Positions 1 to 9,805 of a stretch of DNA of 64,000 bases are shown here, piece by piece; the stretch's first letter is position 1; every line of letters starts with the position of its first letter. The notes below the pieces were generated by a model. That model was given only the letters and a program-made list of their open reading frames with translations, made no database searches and was not told the DNA's origin. The translations under genes and the position numbers were made by a program. The stretch is taken from the NCBI GenBank assembly GCA_037176705.1, contig JBAWUJ010000119.1, positions 62,001-126,000 on the forward strand. Reading direction: 5' to 3'. Origin of the DNA: Molossus alvarezi (Eukaryota; Chordata; Mammalia; Chiroptera; Molossidae).

Positions 1-111
1 AGCTGAAACATTGGTTGTCTACATGCAAGGAGTAAATCCATGAATTGGAAGACACTGACAATACCATGGGTTTTTCACATTGAACATCTCTGTGAATTAG
101 AACAAGACGAG

Positions 112-137
112 TGTTCTAGAACAAATGCACTTGTGCA
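112..137. other. Two adjacent perfect dyads, once per unit
   Basis: TGTTCTAGAACA at 112-123 is a perfect 12-bp palindrome. Two bases later TGCACTTGTGCA at 126-137 has 5-bp arms (TGCAC/GTGCA) around TT. The core TTCTAGAA of the first also fits two half-sites of a heat-shock element, and its arms are steroid-receptor-like hexamers in everted, zero-spaced order. Neither arrangement is a full canonical binding site. The pair recurs unchanged in every unit at 1961-bp steps. It could be a protein-binding site or chance. Confidence 0.5.
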
Positions 138-176
138 GTGGACCTGGGTATCCATTTCAATTACTTACACACTAAT

Positions 177-198
177 TATGCCCGGTGTGCAGGGCATA
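177..198. other. Perfect 7-bp hairpin, once per unit
   Basis: TATGCCC (177-183) is followed by an 8-base loop GGTGTGCA and then GGGCATA (192-198), a perfect complement. The four G-C pairs at the loop end make it the most GC-rich dyad I noticed in an AT-leaning unit. The same sequence occurs in all 33 units. The function is unknown; cruciform extrusion, or a stem in a transcript of the satellite, are inferences. Confidence 0.6.
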
Positions 199-208
199 CT
201 TTACATTG

Positions 209-225
209 CAGTGTTAAACAGTGTT
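209..225. repeat. Short direct repeat spanning variable site 215
   Basis: CAGTGTT occurs at 209-215 and again at 219-225, separated by AAA. The variable base at unit position 215 is the last base of the first copy, and the G allele (six units) breaks the match. Template slippage between such close copies is one possible source of the variant, but this is only inferred. Confidence 0.5.
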
Positions 226-259
226 GTAAGTAAATGCAGGTGTCTGCCTCCTTTCCTAG
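226..259 (+). other. Splice-site-like pair (donor and acceptor consensus)
   Basis: GTAAGT at 226-231 matches a strong 5' splice donor core, and TGTCTGCCTCCTTTCCTAG at 241-259 looks like a 3' acceptor with a pyrimidine tract. They lie only 34 bases apart, too close to be the two ends of one vertebrate intron. If used, each would have to pair with other sites, such as the acceptor-like stretch at 1381-1397 or sites in the next unit. Nothing in the sequence shows that the array is transcribed. Confidence 0.2.
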
Positions 260-373
260 GTGACCAGAAAAGTCAACCTGTACTAGTTGATGAGGCAGCT
301 TTTCAACATACTACGTTTTAGCCTTGGATATGTGTTGTTGGCCTGGAAGTGTCTAGGAGTCATCTTGATATCC

Positions 374-379
374 AATAAA
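374..379 (+). other. AATAAA poly(A)-signal-like hexamer
   Basis: A canonical AATAAA hexamer lies about 115 bases after the acceptor-like stretch and 53 bases after the stop of the first plus-strand open frame. Such a hexamer is common by chance in 40% G+C DNA. No clear GU-rich downstream element follows it. It is recorded only as a possible 3' end signal if the satellite is transcribed on the plus strand. Confidence 0.15.
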
Positions 380-1380
380 TGCTGGGCTGCAGAAATCAAT
401 CACATTGGTTAGGGCAATGTTCAGGTCATGGAAATCTATACCCTATTCAGTTCTACAAACATTCTTTACAGTTGTTACCGAATGAATCAGTGTCATTCTT
501 GGATCCATCATACATTTCACTGTTTGAACCGATTTCCTCACAAAACATAAGGAGTAGATGCCTCTTTTCTCCTGAGAATTCACAGTCAACGCTTTCCATC
601 ATTGTGAAATGCTGGAATTGTACCTTGTTCATGAATGGAATCTCCTGAACCTATCTTTATATTTCCCTGTGACTAATTCAGCCAATTTTTTGATAACTGT
701 CAAGTAATCCATCCTCTTATTCAAGCCATTTTAACAAAAAAGTGATCAATTTAAAAGAGGGAGTGTCAGTCTTTGAACAATGGTCATGGATTCACTTGTT
801 TCAAGACTATTTCCTTGAAGAACCTAAGGGAACACACTGGCATAGTCAAAAGTGGTCATGACTGGTGTTCTTCTGTGCAGAATAATATAATAACACTCAG
901 TTCAAGAGCAGAATGGAAACCTTAATACGGTTGCAGTGTCAAATTGACTGTTTGGTGGCTCTCTCTTGTAAGAACTGTGTTCCAATAGACAACCTGCTTC
1001 AAATAATATCCAAATATTGAGAAAAAGACTCTAGGGCTATACCCAGTTCACACGTCATTGAACCACCACTGTTGTACTGTTTTTCACATTACGTGTTCTC
1101 AGTACAGGTGGGGAAAGTATTGATTTAAGGTAATGTGGCAACCTAACTTTTGATAGGTCGTTAGACATACTTTTCCCTCTAGTTTGTTTGTAGGACGGTG
1201 TAACCAAACCCAACCTATTCCAAATGAACTGTGTTAGTACTCTTCCCTTCAGTTGCACGAAAGCCACTTCCAGGAAGCCTAGAGCGTGAGGCTTCTCAAA
1301 GCACATGTTGTTTTGGTTAAGTGTTTAAGAAATGTCCATTTGTAAAGGTGTAATCACACTTAAACTTAGCAGTGGAAGTG

Positions 1381-1397
1381 TCTTTCTCTTGTTCCAG
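1381..1397 (+). other. Splice-acceptor-like polypyrimidine tract and CAG
   Basis: TCTTTCTCTTGTTCCAG is a 17-base stretch with 13 pyrimidines ending in CAG, a good match to a 3' splice acceptor. The variable site 1408 lies 11 bases downstream. Use of this site is unproven; see the donor-like GTAAGT at unit position 226. Confidence 0.2.
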
Positions 1398-1636
1398 ACA
1401 AAGAGACCCAAGACTTGCGTGTGCAGTCTTGGATATACTGAATTATGGGCAAAACTCTGTGAGAGCCAGGGGCCACATTCACTCAGTGGCATGTTTTTCC
1501 TTGGGAAGTTAAGTACCTTTGCAGGGAAAGTGTGAACAAACATGTTCTAGTCCCACAACTGTTGGAATGATTGAATATTTCCATTTGGGTTAAGTTAATG
1601 CACAGATCTTGAGTAACATGAACATTTTAATGTACA

Positions 1637-1657
1637 CTCTCCACGTTTTGTGGAGAG
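1637..1657. other. Perfect 8-bp hairpin with 5-base loop, once per unit
   Basis: CTCTCCAC (1637-1644), loop GTTTT (1645-1649) and GTGGAGAG (1650-1657) form the longest perfect short-loop inverted repeat I found in the unit. The loop's first G forms the unit's only CpG between 1420 and 1765. All units carry it unchanged. No poly-T tail follows, so it does not look like an intrinsic terminator, and the host is probably not bacterial. Confidence 0.65.
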
Positions 1658-1813
1658 ATCCAGTCATATCATGGAAACAACAACTAGGAAAGAGCACCCT
1701 TATGTGTAGAATCAAAAGTCATCCCTTTTTGTGCTCTGTGTGGTTCATGGTTTCAAAGATTGGATCGAATTGAAGCCCATTTTTGAAGGCGATACTTGGG
1801 AAAAGTTTGGTTT

Positions 1814-1846
1814 CTGCTGTAGCAGTTGGTTTCGCATGATTCTGAC
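1814..1846 (+). other. Small dyad next to a CENP-B-box-like sequence
   Basis: CTGCTGTAGCAG at 1814-1825 has 5-bp arms. Five bases on, TTTCGCATGATTCTGAC at 1830-1846 matches seven of the nine essential bases of the CENP-B box core (nTTCGnnnnAnnCGGGn): TTCG, A, and the C and one G of CGGG. Mammalian CENP-B generally needs all nine, so binding is not expected. The match could be a decayed box or chance. Confidence 0.2.
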
Positions 1847-1961
1847 TCAGAACAGAGAACCAACATATGGTCCAGACTGAATCAATGGAAAGATGGATAA
1901 CTACTGGCGTTACACATGTGCATTCTTGAAGCAGTGAAACTGAACACATCTAAAGTGATGT

Positions 1962-3922
1962 AGCTGAAACATTGGTTGTCTACATGCAAGGAGTAAATCC
2001 ATGAATTGGAAGACACTGACAATACCATGGGTTTTTCACATTGAACATCTCTGTGAATTAGAACAAGACGAGTGTTCTAGAACAAATGCACTTGTGCAGT
2101 GGACCTGGGTATCCATTTCAATTACTTACACACTAATTATGCCCGGTGTGCAGGGCATACTTTACATTGCAGTGTTAAACAGTGTTGTAAGTAAATGCAG
2201 GTGTCTGCCTCCTTTCCTAGGTGACCAGAAAAGTCAACCTGTACTAGTTGATGAGGCAGCTTTTCAACATACTACGTTTTAGCCTTGGATATGTGTTGTT
2301 GGCCTGGAAGTGTCTAGGAGTCATCTTGATATCCAATAAATGCTGGGCTGCAGAAATCAATCACATTGGTTAGGGCAATGTTCAGGTCATGGAAATCTAT
2401 ACCCTATTCAGTTCTACAAACATTCTTTACAGTTGTTACCGAATGAATCAGTGTCATTCTTGGATCCATCATACATTTCACTGTTTGAACCGATTTCCTC
2501 ACAAAACATAAGGAGTAGATGCCTCTTTTCTCCTGAGAATTCACAGTCAACGCTTTCCATCATTGTGAAATGCTGGAATTGTACCTTGTTCATGAATGGA
2601 ATCTCCTGAACCTATCTTTATATTTCCCTGTGACTAATTCAGCCAATTTTTTGATAACTGTCAAGTAATCCATCCTCTTATTCAAGCCATTTTAACAAAA
2701 AAGTGATCAATTTAAAAGAGGGAGTGTCAGTCTTTGAACAATGGTCATGGATTCACTTGTTTCAAGACTATTTCCTTGAAGAACCTAAGGGAACACACTG
2801 GCATAGTCAAAAGTGGTCATGACTGGTGTTCTTCTGTGCAGAATAATATAATAACACTCAGTTCAAGAGCAGAATGGAAACCTTAATACGGTTGCAGTGT
2901 CAAATTGACTGTTTGGTGGCTCTCTCTTGTAAGAACTGTGTTCCAATAGACAACCTGCTTCAAATAATATCCAAATATTGAGAAAAAGACTCTAGGGCTA
3001 TACCCAGTTCACACGTCATTGAACCACCACTGTTGTACTGTTTTTCACATTACGTGTTCTCAGTACAGGTGGGGAAAGTATTGATTTAAGGTAATGTGGC
3101 AACCTAACTTTTGATAGGTCGTTAGACATACTTTTCCCTCTAGTTTGTTTGTAGGACGGTGTAACCAAACCCAACCTATTCCAAATGAACTGTGTTAGTA
3201 CTCTTCCCTTCAGTTGCACGAAAGCCACTTCCAGGAAGCCTAGAGCGTGAGGCTTCTCAAAGCACATGTTGTTTTGGTTAAGTGTTTAAGAAATGTCCAT
3301 TTGTAAAGGTGTAATCACACTTAAACTTAGCAGTGGAAGTGTCTTTCTCTTGTTCCAGACAAAGAGACCCAAGACTTGCGTGTGCAGTCTTGGATATACT
3401 GAATTATGGGCAAAACTCTGTGAGAGCCAGGGGCCACATTCACTCAGTGGCATGTTTTTCCTTGGGAAGTTAAGTACCTTTGCAGGGAAAGTGTGAACAA
3501 ACATGTTCTAGTCCCACAACTGTTGGAATGATTGAATATTTCCATTTGGGTTAAGTTAATGCACAGATCTTGAGTAACATGAACATTTTAATGTACACTC
3601 TCCACGTTTTGTGGAGAGATCCAGTCATATCATGGAAACAACAACTAGGAAAGAGCACCCTTATGTGTAGAATCAAAAGTCATCCCTTTTTGTGCTCTGT
3701 GTGGTTCATGGTTTCAAAGATTGGATCGAATTGAAGCCCATTTTTGAAGGCGATACTTGGGAAAAGTTTGGTTTCTGCTGTAGCAGTTGGTTTCGCATGA
3801 TTCTGACTCAGAACAGAGAACCAACATATGGTCCAGACTGAATCAATGGAAAGATGGATAACTACTGGCGTTACACATGTGCATTCTTGAAGCAGTGAAA
3901 CTGAACACATCTAAAGTGATGT
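1962..3922 (+). repeat. Satellite unit 2 (majority type)
   Basis: State T-T-A-G-C. No difference from unit 1 noticed. Confidence 0.97.
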
Positions 3923-5883
3923 AGCTGAAACATTGGTTGTCTACATGCAAGGAGTAAATCCATGAATTGGAAGACACTGACAATACCATGGGTTTTTCAC
4001 ATTGAACATCTCTGTGAATTAGAACAAGACGAGTGTTCTAGAACAAATGCACTTGTGCAGTGGACCTGGGTATCCATTTCAATTACTTACACACTAATTA
4101 TGCCCGGTGTGCAGGGCATACTTTACATTGCAGTGTTAAACAGTGTTGTAAGTAAATGCAGGTGTCTGCCTCCTTTCCTAGGTGACCAGAAAAGTCAACC
4201 TGTACTAGTTGATGAGGCAGCTTTTCAACATACTACGTTTTAGCCTTGGATATGTGTTGTTGGCCTGGAAGTGTCTAGGAGTCATCTTGATATCCAATAA
4301 ATGCTGGGCTGCAGAAATCAATCACATTGGTTAGGGCAATGTTCAGGTCATGGAAATCTATACCCTATTCAGTTCTACAAACATTCTTTACAGTTGTTAC
4401 CGAATGAATCAGTGTCATTCTTGGATCCATCATACATTTCACTGTTTGAACCGATTTCCTCACAAAACATAAGGAGTAGATGCCTCTTTTCTCCTGAGAA
4501 TTCACAGTCAACGCTTTCCATCATTGTGAAATGCTGGAATTGTACCTTGTTCATGAATGGAATCTCCTGAACCTATCTTTATATTTCCCTGTGACTAATT
4601 CAGCCAATTTTTTGATAACTGTCAAGTAATCCATCCTCTTATTCAAGCCATTTTAACAAAAAAGTGATCAATTTAAAAGAGGGAGTGTCAGTCTTTGAAC
4701 AATGGTCATGGATTCACTTGTTTCAAGACTATTTCCTTGAAGAACCTAAGGGAACACACTGGCATAGTCAAAAGTGGTCATGACTGGTGTTCTTCTGTGC
4801 AGAATAATATAATAACACTCAGTTCAAGAGCAGAATGGAAACCTTAATACGGTTGCAGTGTCAAATTGACTGTTTGGTGGCTCTCTCTTGTAAGAACTGT
4901 GTTCCAATAGACAACCTGCTTCAAATAATATCCAAATATTGAGAAAAAGACTCTAGGGCTATACCCAGTTCACACGTCATTGAACCACCACTGTTGTACT
5001 GTTTTTCACATTACGTGTTCTCAGTACAGGTGGGGAAAGTATTGATTTAAGGTAATGTGGCAACCTAACTTTTGATAGGTCGTTAGACATACTTTTCCCT
5101 CTAGTTTGTTTGTAGGACGGTGTAACCAAACCCAACCTATTCCAAATGAACTGTGTTAGTACTCTTCCCTTCAGTTGCACGAAAGCCACTTCCAGGAAGC
5201 CTAGAGCGTGAGGCTTCTCAAAGCACATGTTGTTTTGGTTAAGTGTTTAAGAAATGTCCATTTGTAAAGGTGTAATCACACTTAAACTTAGCAGTGGAAG
5301 TGTCTTTCTCTTGTTCCAGACAAAGAGACCCAAGACTTGCGTGTGCAGTCTTGGATATACTGAATTATGGGCAAAACTCTGTGAGAGCCAGGGGCCACAT
5401 TCACTCAGTGGCATGTTTTTCCTTGGGAAGTTAAGTACCTTTGCAGGGAAAGTGTGAACAAACATGTTCTAGTCCCACAACTGTTGGAATGATTGAATAT
5501 TTCCATTTGGGTTAAGTTAATGCACAGATCTTGAGTAACATGAACATTTTAATGTACACTCTCCACGTTTTGTGGAGAGATCCAGTCATATCATGGAAAC
5601 AACAACTAGGAAAGAGCACCCTTATGTGTAGAATCAAAAGTCATCCCTTTTTGTGCTCTGTGTGGTTCATGGTTTCAAAGATTGGATCGAATTGAAGCCC
5701 ATTTTTGAAGGCGATACTTGGGAAAAGTTTGGTTTCTGCTGTAGCAGTTGGTTTCGCATGATTCTGACTCAGAACAGAGAACCAACATATGGTCCAGACT
5801 GAATCAATGGAAAGATGGATAACTACTGGCGTTACACATGTGCATTCTTGAAGCAGTGAAACTGAACACATCTAAAGTGATGT
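3923..5883 (+). repeat. Satellite unit 3 (majority type)
   Basis: State T-T-A-G-C. Last of the three unaltered units at the left edge. Confidence 0.97.
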
Positions 5884-7844
5884 AGCTGAAACATTGGTTG
5901 TCTACATGCAAGGAGTAAATCCATGAATTGGAAGACACTGACAATACCATGGGTTTTTCACATTGAACATCTCTGTGAATTAGAACAAGACGAGTGTTCT
6001 AGAACAAATGCACTTGTGCAGTGGACCTGGGTATCCATTTCAATTACTTACACACTAATTATGCCCGGTGTGCAGGGCATACTTTACATTGCAGTGTGAA
6101 ACAGTGTTGTAAGTAAATGCAGGTGTCTGCCTCCTTTCCTAGGTGACCAGAAAAGTCAACCTGTACTAGTTGATGAGGCAGCTTTTCAACATACTACGTT
6201 TTAGCCTTGGATATGTGTTGTTGGCCTGGAAGTGTCTAGGAGTCATCTTGATATCCAATAAATGCTGGGCTGCAGAAATCAATCACATTGGTTAGGGCAA
6301 TGTTCAGGTCATGGAAATCTATACCCTATTCAGTTCTACAAACATTCTTTACAGTTGTTACCGAATGAATCAGTGTCATTCTTGGATCCATCATACATTT
6401 CACTGTTTGAACCGATTTCCTCACAAAACATAAGGAGTAGATGCCTCTTTTCTCCTGAGAATTCACAGTCAACGCTTTCCATCATTGTGAAATGCTGGAA
6501 TTGTACCTTGTTCATGAATGGAATCTCCTGAACCTATCTTTATATTTCCCTGTGACTAATTCAGCCAATTTTTTGATAACTGTCAAGTAATCCATCCTCT
6601 TATTCAAGCCATTTTAACAAAAAAGTGATCAATTTAAAAGAGGGAGTGTCAGTCTTTGAACAATGGTCATGGATTCACTTGTTTCAAGACTATTTCCTTG
6701 AAGAACCTAAGGGAACACACTGGCATAGTCAAAAGTGGTCATGACTGGTGTTCTTCTGTGCAGAATAATATAATAACACTCAGTTCAAGAGCAGAATGGA
6801 AACCTTAATACGGTTGCAGTGTCAAATTGACTGTTTGGTGGCTCTCTCTTGTAAGAACTGTGTTCCAATAGACAACCTGCTTCAAATAATATCCAAATAT
6901 TGAGAAAAAGACTCTAGGGCTATACCCAGTTCACACGTCATTGAACCACCACTGTTGTACTGTTTTTCACATTACGTGTTCTCAGTACAGGTGGGGAAAG
7001 TATTGATTTAAGGTAATGTGGCAACCTAACTTTTGATAGGTCGTTAGACATACTTTTCCCTCTAGTTTGTTTGTAGGACGGTGTAACCAAACCCAACCTA
7101 TTCCAAATGAACTGTGTTAGTACTCTTCCCTTCAGTTGCACGAAAGCCACTTCCAGGAAGCCTAGAGCGTGAGGCTTCTCAAAGCACATGTTGTTTTGGT
7201 TAAGTGTTTAAGAAATGTCCATTTGTAAAGGTGTAATCACACTTAAACTTAGCAGTGGAAGTGTCTTTCTCTTGTTCCAGACAAAGAGACCCAAGACTTG
7301 CGTGTGCAGTCTTGGATATACTGAATTATGGGCAAAACTCTGTGAGAGCCAGGGGCCACATTCACTCAGTGGCATGTTTTTCCTTGGGAAGTTAAGTACC
7401 TTTGCAGGGAAAGTGTGAACAAACATGTTCTAGTCCCACAACTGTTGGAATGATTGAATATTTCCATTTGGGTTAAGTTAATGCACAGATCTTGAGTAAC
7501 ATGAACATTTTAATGTACACTCTCCACGTTTTGTGGAGAGATCCAGTCATATCATGGAAACAACAACTAGGAAAGAGCACCCTTATGTGTAGAATCAAAA
7601 GTCATCCCTTTTTGTGCTCTGTGTGGTTCATGGTTTCAAAGATTGGATCGAATTGAAGCCCATTTTTGAAGGCGATACTTGGGAAAAGTTTGGTTTCTGC
7701 TGTAGCAGTTGGTTTCGCATGATTCTGACTCAGAACAGAGAACCAACATATGGTCCAGACTGAATCAATGGAAAGATGGATAACTACTGGCGTTACACAT
7801 GTGCATTCTTGAAGCAGTGAAACTGAACACATCTAAAGTGATGT
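5884..7844 (+). repeat. Satellite unit 4 (215G)
   Basis: State G-T-A-G-C. The G at 6098 turns a TTA into TGA within the short plus-strand open frame that otherwise spans unit positions 40-321. Confidence 0.97.
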
Positions 7845-9805
7845 AGCTGAAACATTGGTTGTCTACATGCAAGGAGTAAATCCATGAATTGGAAGACACT
7901 GACAATACCATGGGTTTTTCACATTGAACATCTCTGTGAATTAGAACAAGACGAGTGTTCTAGAACAAATGCACTTGTGCAGTGGACCTGGGTATCCATT
8001 TCAATTACTTACACACTAATTATGCCCGGTGTGCAGGGCATACTTTACATTGCAGTGTGAAACAGTGTTGTAAGTAAATGCAGGTGTCTGCCTCCTTTCC
8101 TAGGTGACCAGAAAAGTCAACCTGTACTAGTTGATGAGGCAGCTTTTCAACATACTACGTTTTAGCCTTGGATATGTGTTGTTGGCCTGGAAGTGTCTAG
8201 GAGTCATCTTGATATCCAATAAATGCTGGGCTGCAGAAATCAATCACATTGGTTAGGGCAATGTTCAGGTCATGGAAATCTATACCCTATTCAGTTCTAC
8301 AAACATTCTTTACAGTTGTTACCGAATGAATCAGTGTCATTCTTGGATCCATCATACATTTCACTGTTTGAACCGATTTCCTCACAAAACATAAGGAGTA
8401 GATGCCTCTTTTCTCCTGAGAATTCACAGTCAACGCTTTCCATCATTGTGAAATGCTGGAATTGTACCTTGTTCATGAATGGAATCTCCTGAACCTATCT
8501 TTATATTTCCCTGTGACTAATTCAGCCAATTTTTTGATAACTGTCAAGTAATCCATCCTCTTATTCAAGCCATTTTAACAAAAAAGTGATCAATTTAAAA
8601 GAGGGAGTGTCAGTCTTTGAACAATGGTCATGGATTCACTTGTTTCAAGACTATTTCCTTGAAGAACCTAAGGGAACACACTGGCATAGTCAAAAGTGGT
8701 CATGACTGGTGTTCTTCTGTGCAGAATAATATAATAACACTCAGTTCAAGAGCAGAATGGAAACCTTAATACGGTTGCAGTGTCAAATTGACTGTTTGGT
8801 GGCTCTCTCTTGTAAGAACTGTGTTCCAATAGACAACCTGCTTCAAATAATATCCAAATATTGAGAAAAAGACTCTAGGGCTATACCCAGTTCACACGTC
8901 ATTGAACCACCACTGTTGTACTGTTTTTCACATTACGTGTTCTCAGTACAGGTGGGGAAAGTATTGATTTAAGGTAATGTGGCAACCTAACTTTTGATAG
9001 GTCGTTAGACATACTTTTCCCTCTAGTTTGTTTGTAGGACAGTGTAACCAAACCCAACCTATTCCAAATGAACTGTGTTAGTACTCTTCCCTTCAGTTGC
9101 ACGAAAGCCACTTCCAGGAAGCCTAGAGCGTGAGGCTTCTCAAAGCACATGTTGTTTTGGTTAAGTGTTTAAGAAATGTCCATTTGTAAAGGTGTAATCA
9201 CACTTAAACTTAGCAGTGGAAGTGTCTTTCTCTTGTTCCAGACAAAGAGACCCAAGACTTGCGTGTGCAGTCTTGGATATACTGAATTATGGGCAAAACT
9301 CTGTGAGAGCCAGGGGCCACATTCACTCAGTGGCATGTTTTTCCTTGGGAAGTTAAGTACCTTTGCAGGGAAAGTGTGAACAAACATGTTCTAGTCCCAC
9401 AACTGTTGGAATGATTGAATATTTCCATTTGGGTTAAGTTAATGCACAGATCTTGAGTAACATGAACATTTTAATGTACACTCTCCACGTTTTGTGGAGA
9501 GATCCAGTCATATCATGGAAACAACAACTAGGAAAGAGCACCCTTATGTGTAGAATCAAAAGTCATCCCTTTTTGTGCTCTGTGTGGTTCATGGTTTCAA
9601 AGATTGGATCGAATTGAAGCCCATTTTTGAAGGCGATACTTGGGAAAAGTTTGGTTTCTGCTGTAGCAGTTGGTTTCGCATGATTCTGACTCAGAACAGA
9701 GAACCAACATATGGTCCAGACTGAATCAATGGAAAGATGGATAACTACTGGCGTTACACATGTGCATTCTTGAAGCAGTGAAACTGAACACATCTAAAGT
9801 GATGT
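7845..9805 (+). repeat. Satellite unit 5 (215G, 1197A)
   Basis: State G-T-A-A-C. G at 8059 and A at 9041. This is the only unit combining the 215G and 1197A alleles, so it links the type of unit 4 to that of units 6-7. Confidence 0.97.

Larger units (their letters stand above)
1..1961 (+). repeat. Satellite unit 1 (majority type)
   Basis: Used as the coordinate reference. State at unit positions 215/515/707/1197/1408 is T-T-A-G-C, shared with thirteen other units. The last bases before the next unit are AGTGATGT. Confidence 0.97.

Noticed and set aside
27..42. AAGGAG seven bases before the ATG at 40, resembling a bacterial ribosome binding site
   Set aside because: The strong CpG depletion and long tandem array indicate a eukaryote. 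The frame is not conserved, and another AAGGAG precedes an ATG near 550-560 without a meaningful frame, so the motif looks like chance.
40..648. Plus-strand open frames of 93 and 89 codons (40-321 and 379-648 in unit 1, repeated in later units) as a small gene pair
   Set aside because: No recognisable domain, signal peptide or family. The first is stop-broken in six units, the second has an Ile/Ser change in units 25-26, and lengths under 100 codons are expected by chance at this base composition.
71..1106. Ancient internal duplication of about 1 kb, from TTTTTCACATT at 71 and 1080 and GGAAGTGTCT at 345 and 1373
   Set aside because: The shared words are only 10-11 bases, the offsets differ (about 1009 and 1028), and the sequence between them does not align visibly.
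1466..1476. CTCF-core-like CCAGGGGCCAC, interesting because some macrosatellites bind CTCF
   Set aside because: It differs from the usual CCAGGGGGCGC core at two important bases and lacks the normal flanking bases. A motif score or ChIP data would be needed.
1472..1490. Weak hairpin GCCAC ... GTGGC with a 9-base loop
   Set aside because: A five-base stem with a long loop is common by chance in a 2-kb sequence.
1055..1949. Minus-strand open frames of 83, 72 and 76 codons, and a 67-codon plus-strand frame lying inside the 72-codon one
   Set aside because: Two frames on opposite strands occupy nearly the same bases (1325-1543 and 1332-1535). The variants at 1197 and 1408 are amino-acid changing, and no product resembles a known protein. 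Most likely chance frames in a non-coding satellite.
1..1961. Ribosomal RNA or 5S gene cluster
   Set aside because: No stretch resembles conserved rRNA or 5S sequence, and no tRNA-like fold or A/B-box pair was recognised.
1..1961. Alpha-satellite-like higher-order repeat made of about 171-bp monomers
   Set aside because: 1961 is not a multiple of 171, the characteristic alpha-satellite words are missing, and I could not align successive segments to each other by eye. A self-alignment dot plot of one unit would settle whether ancient monomers exist.
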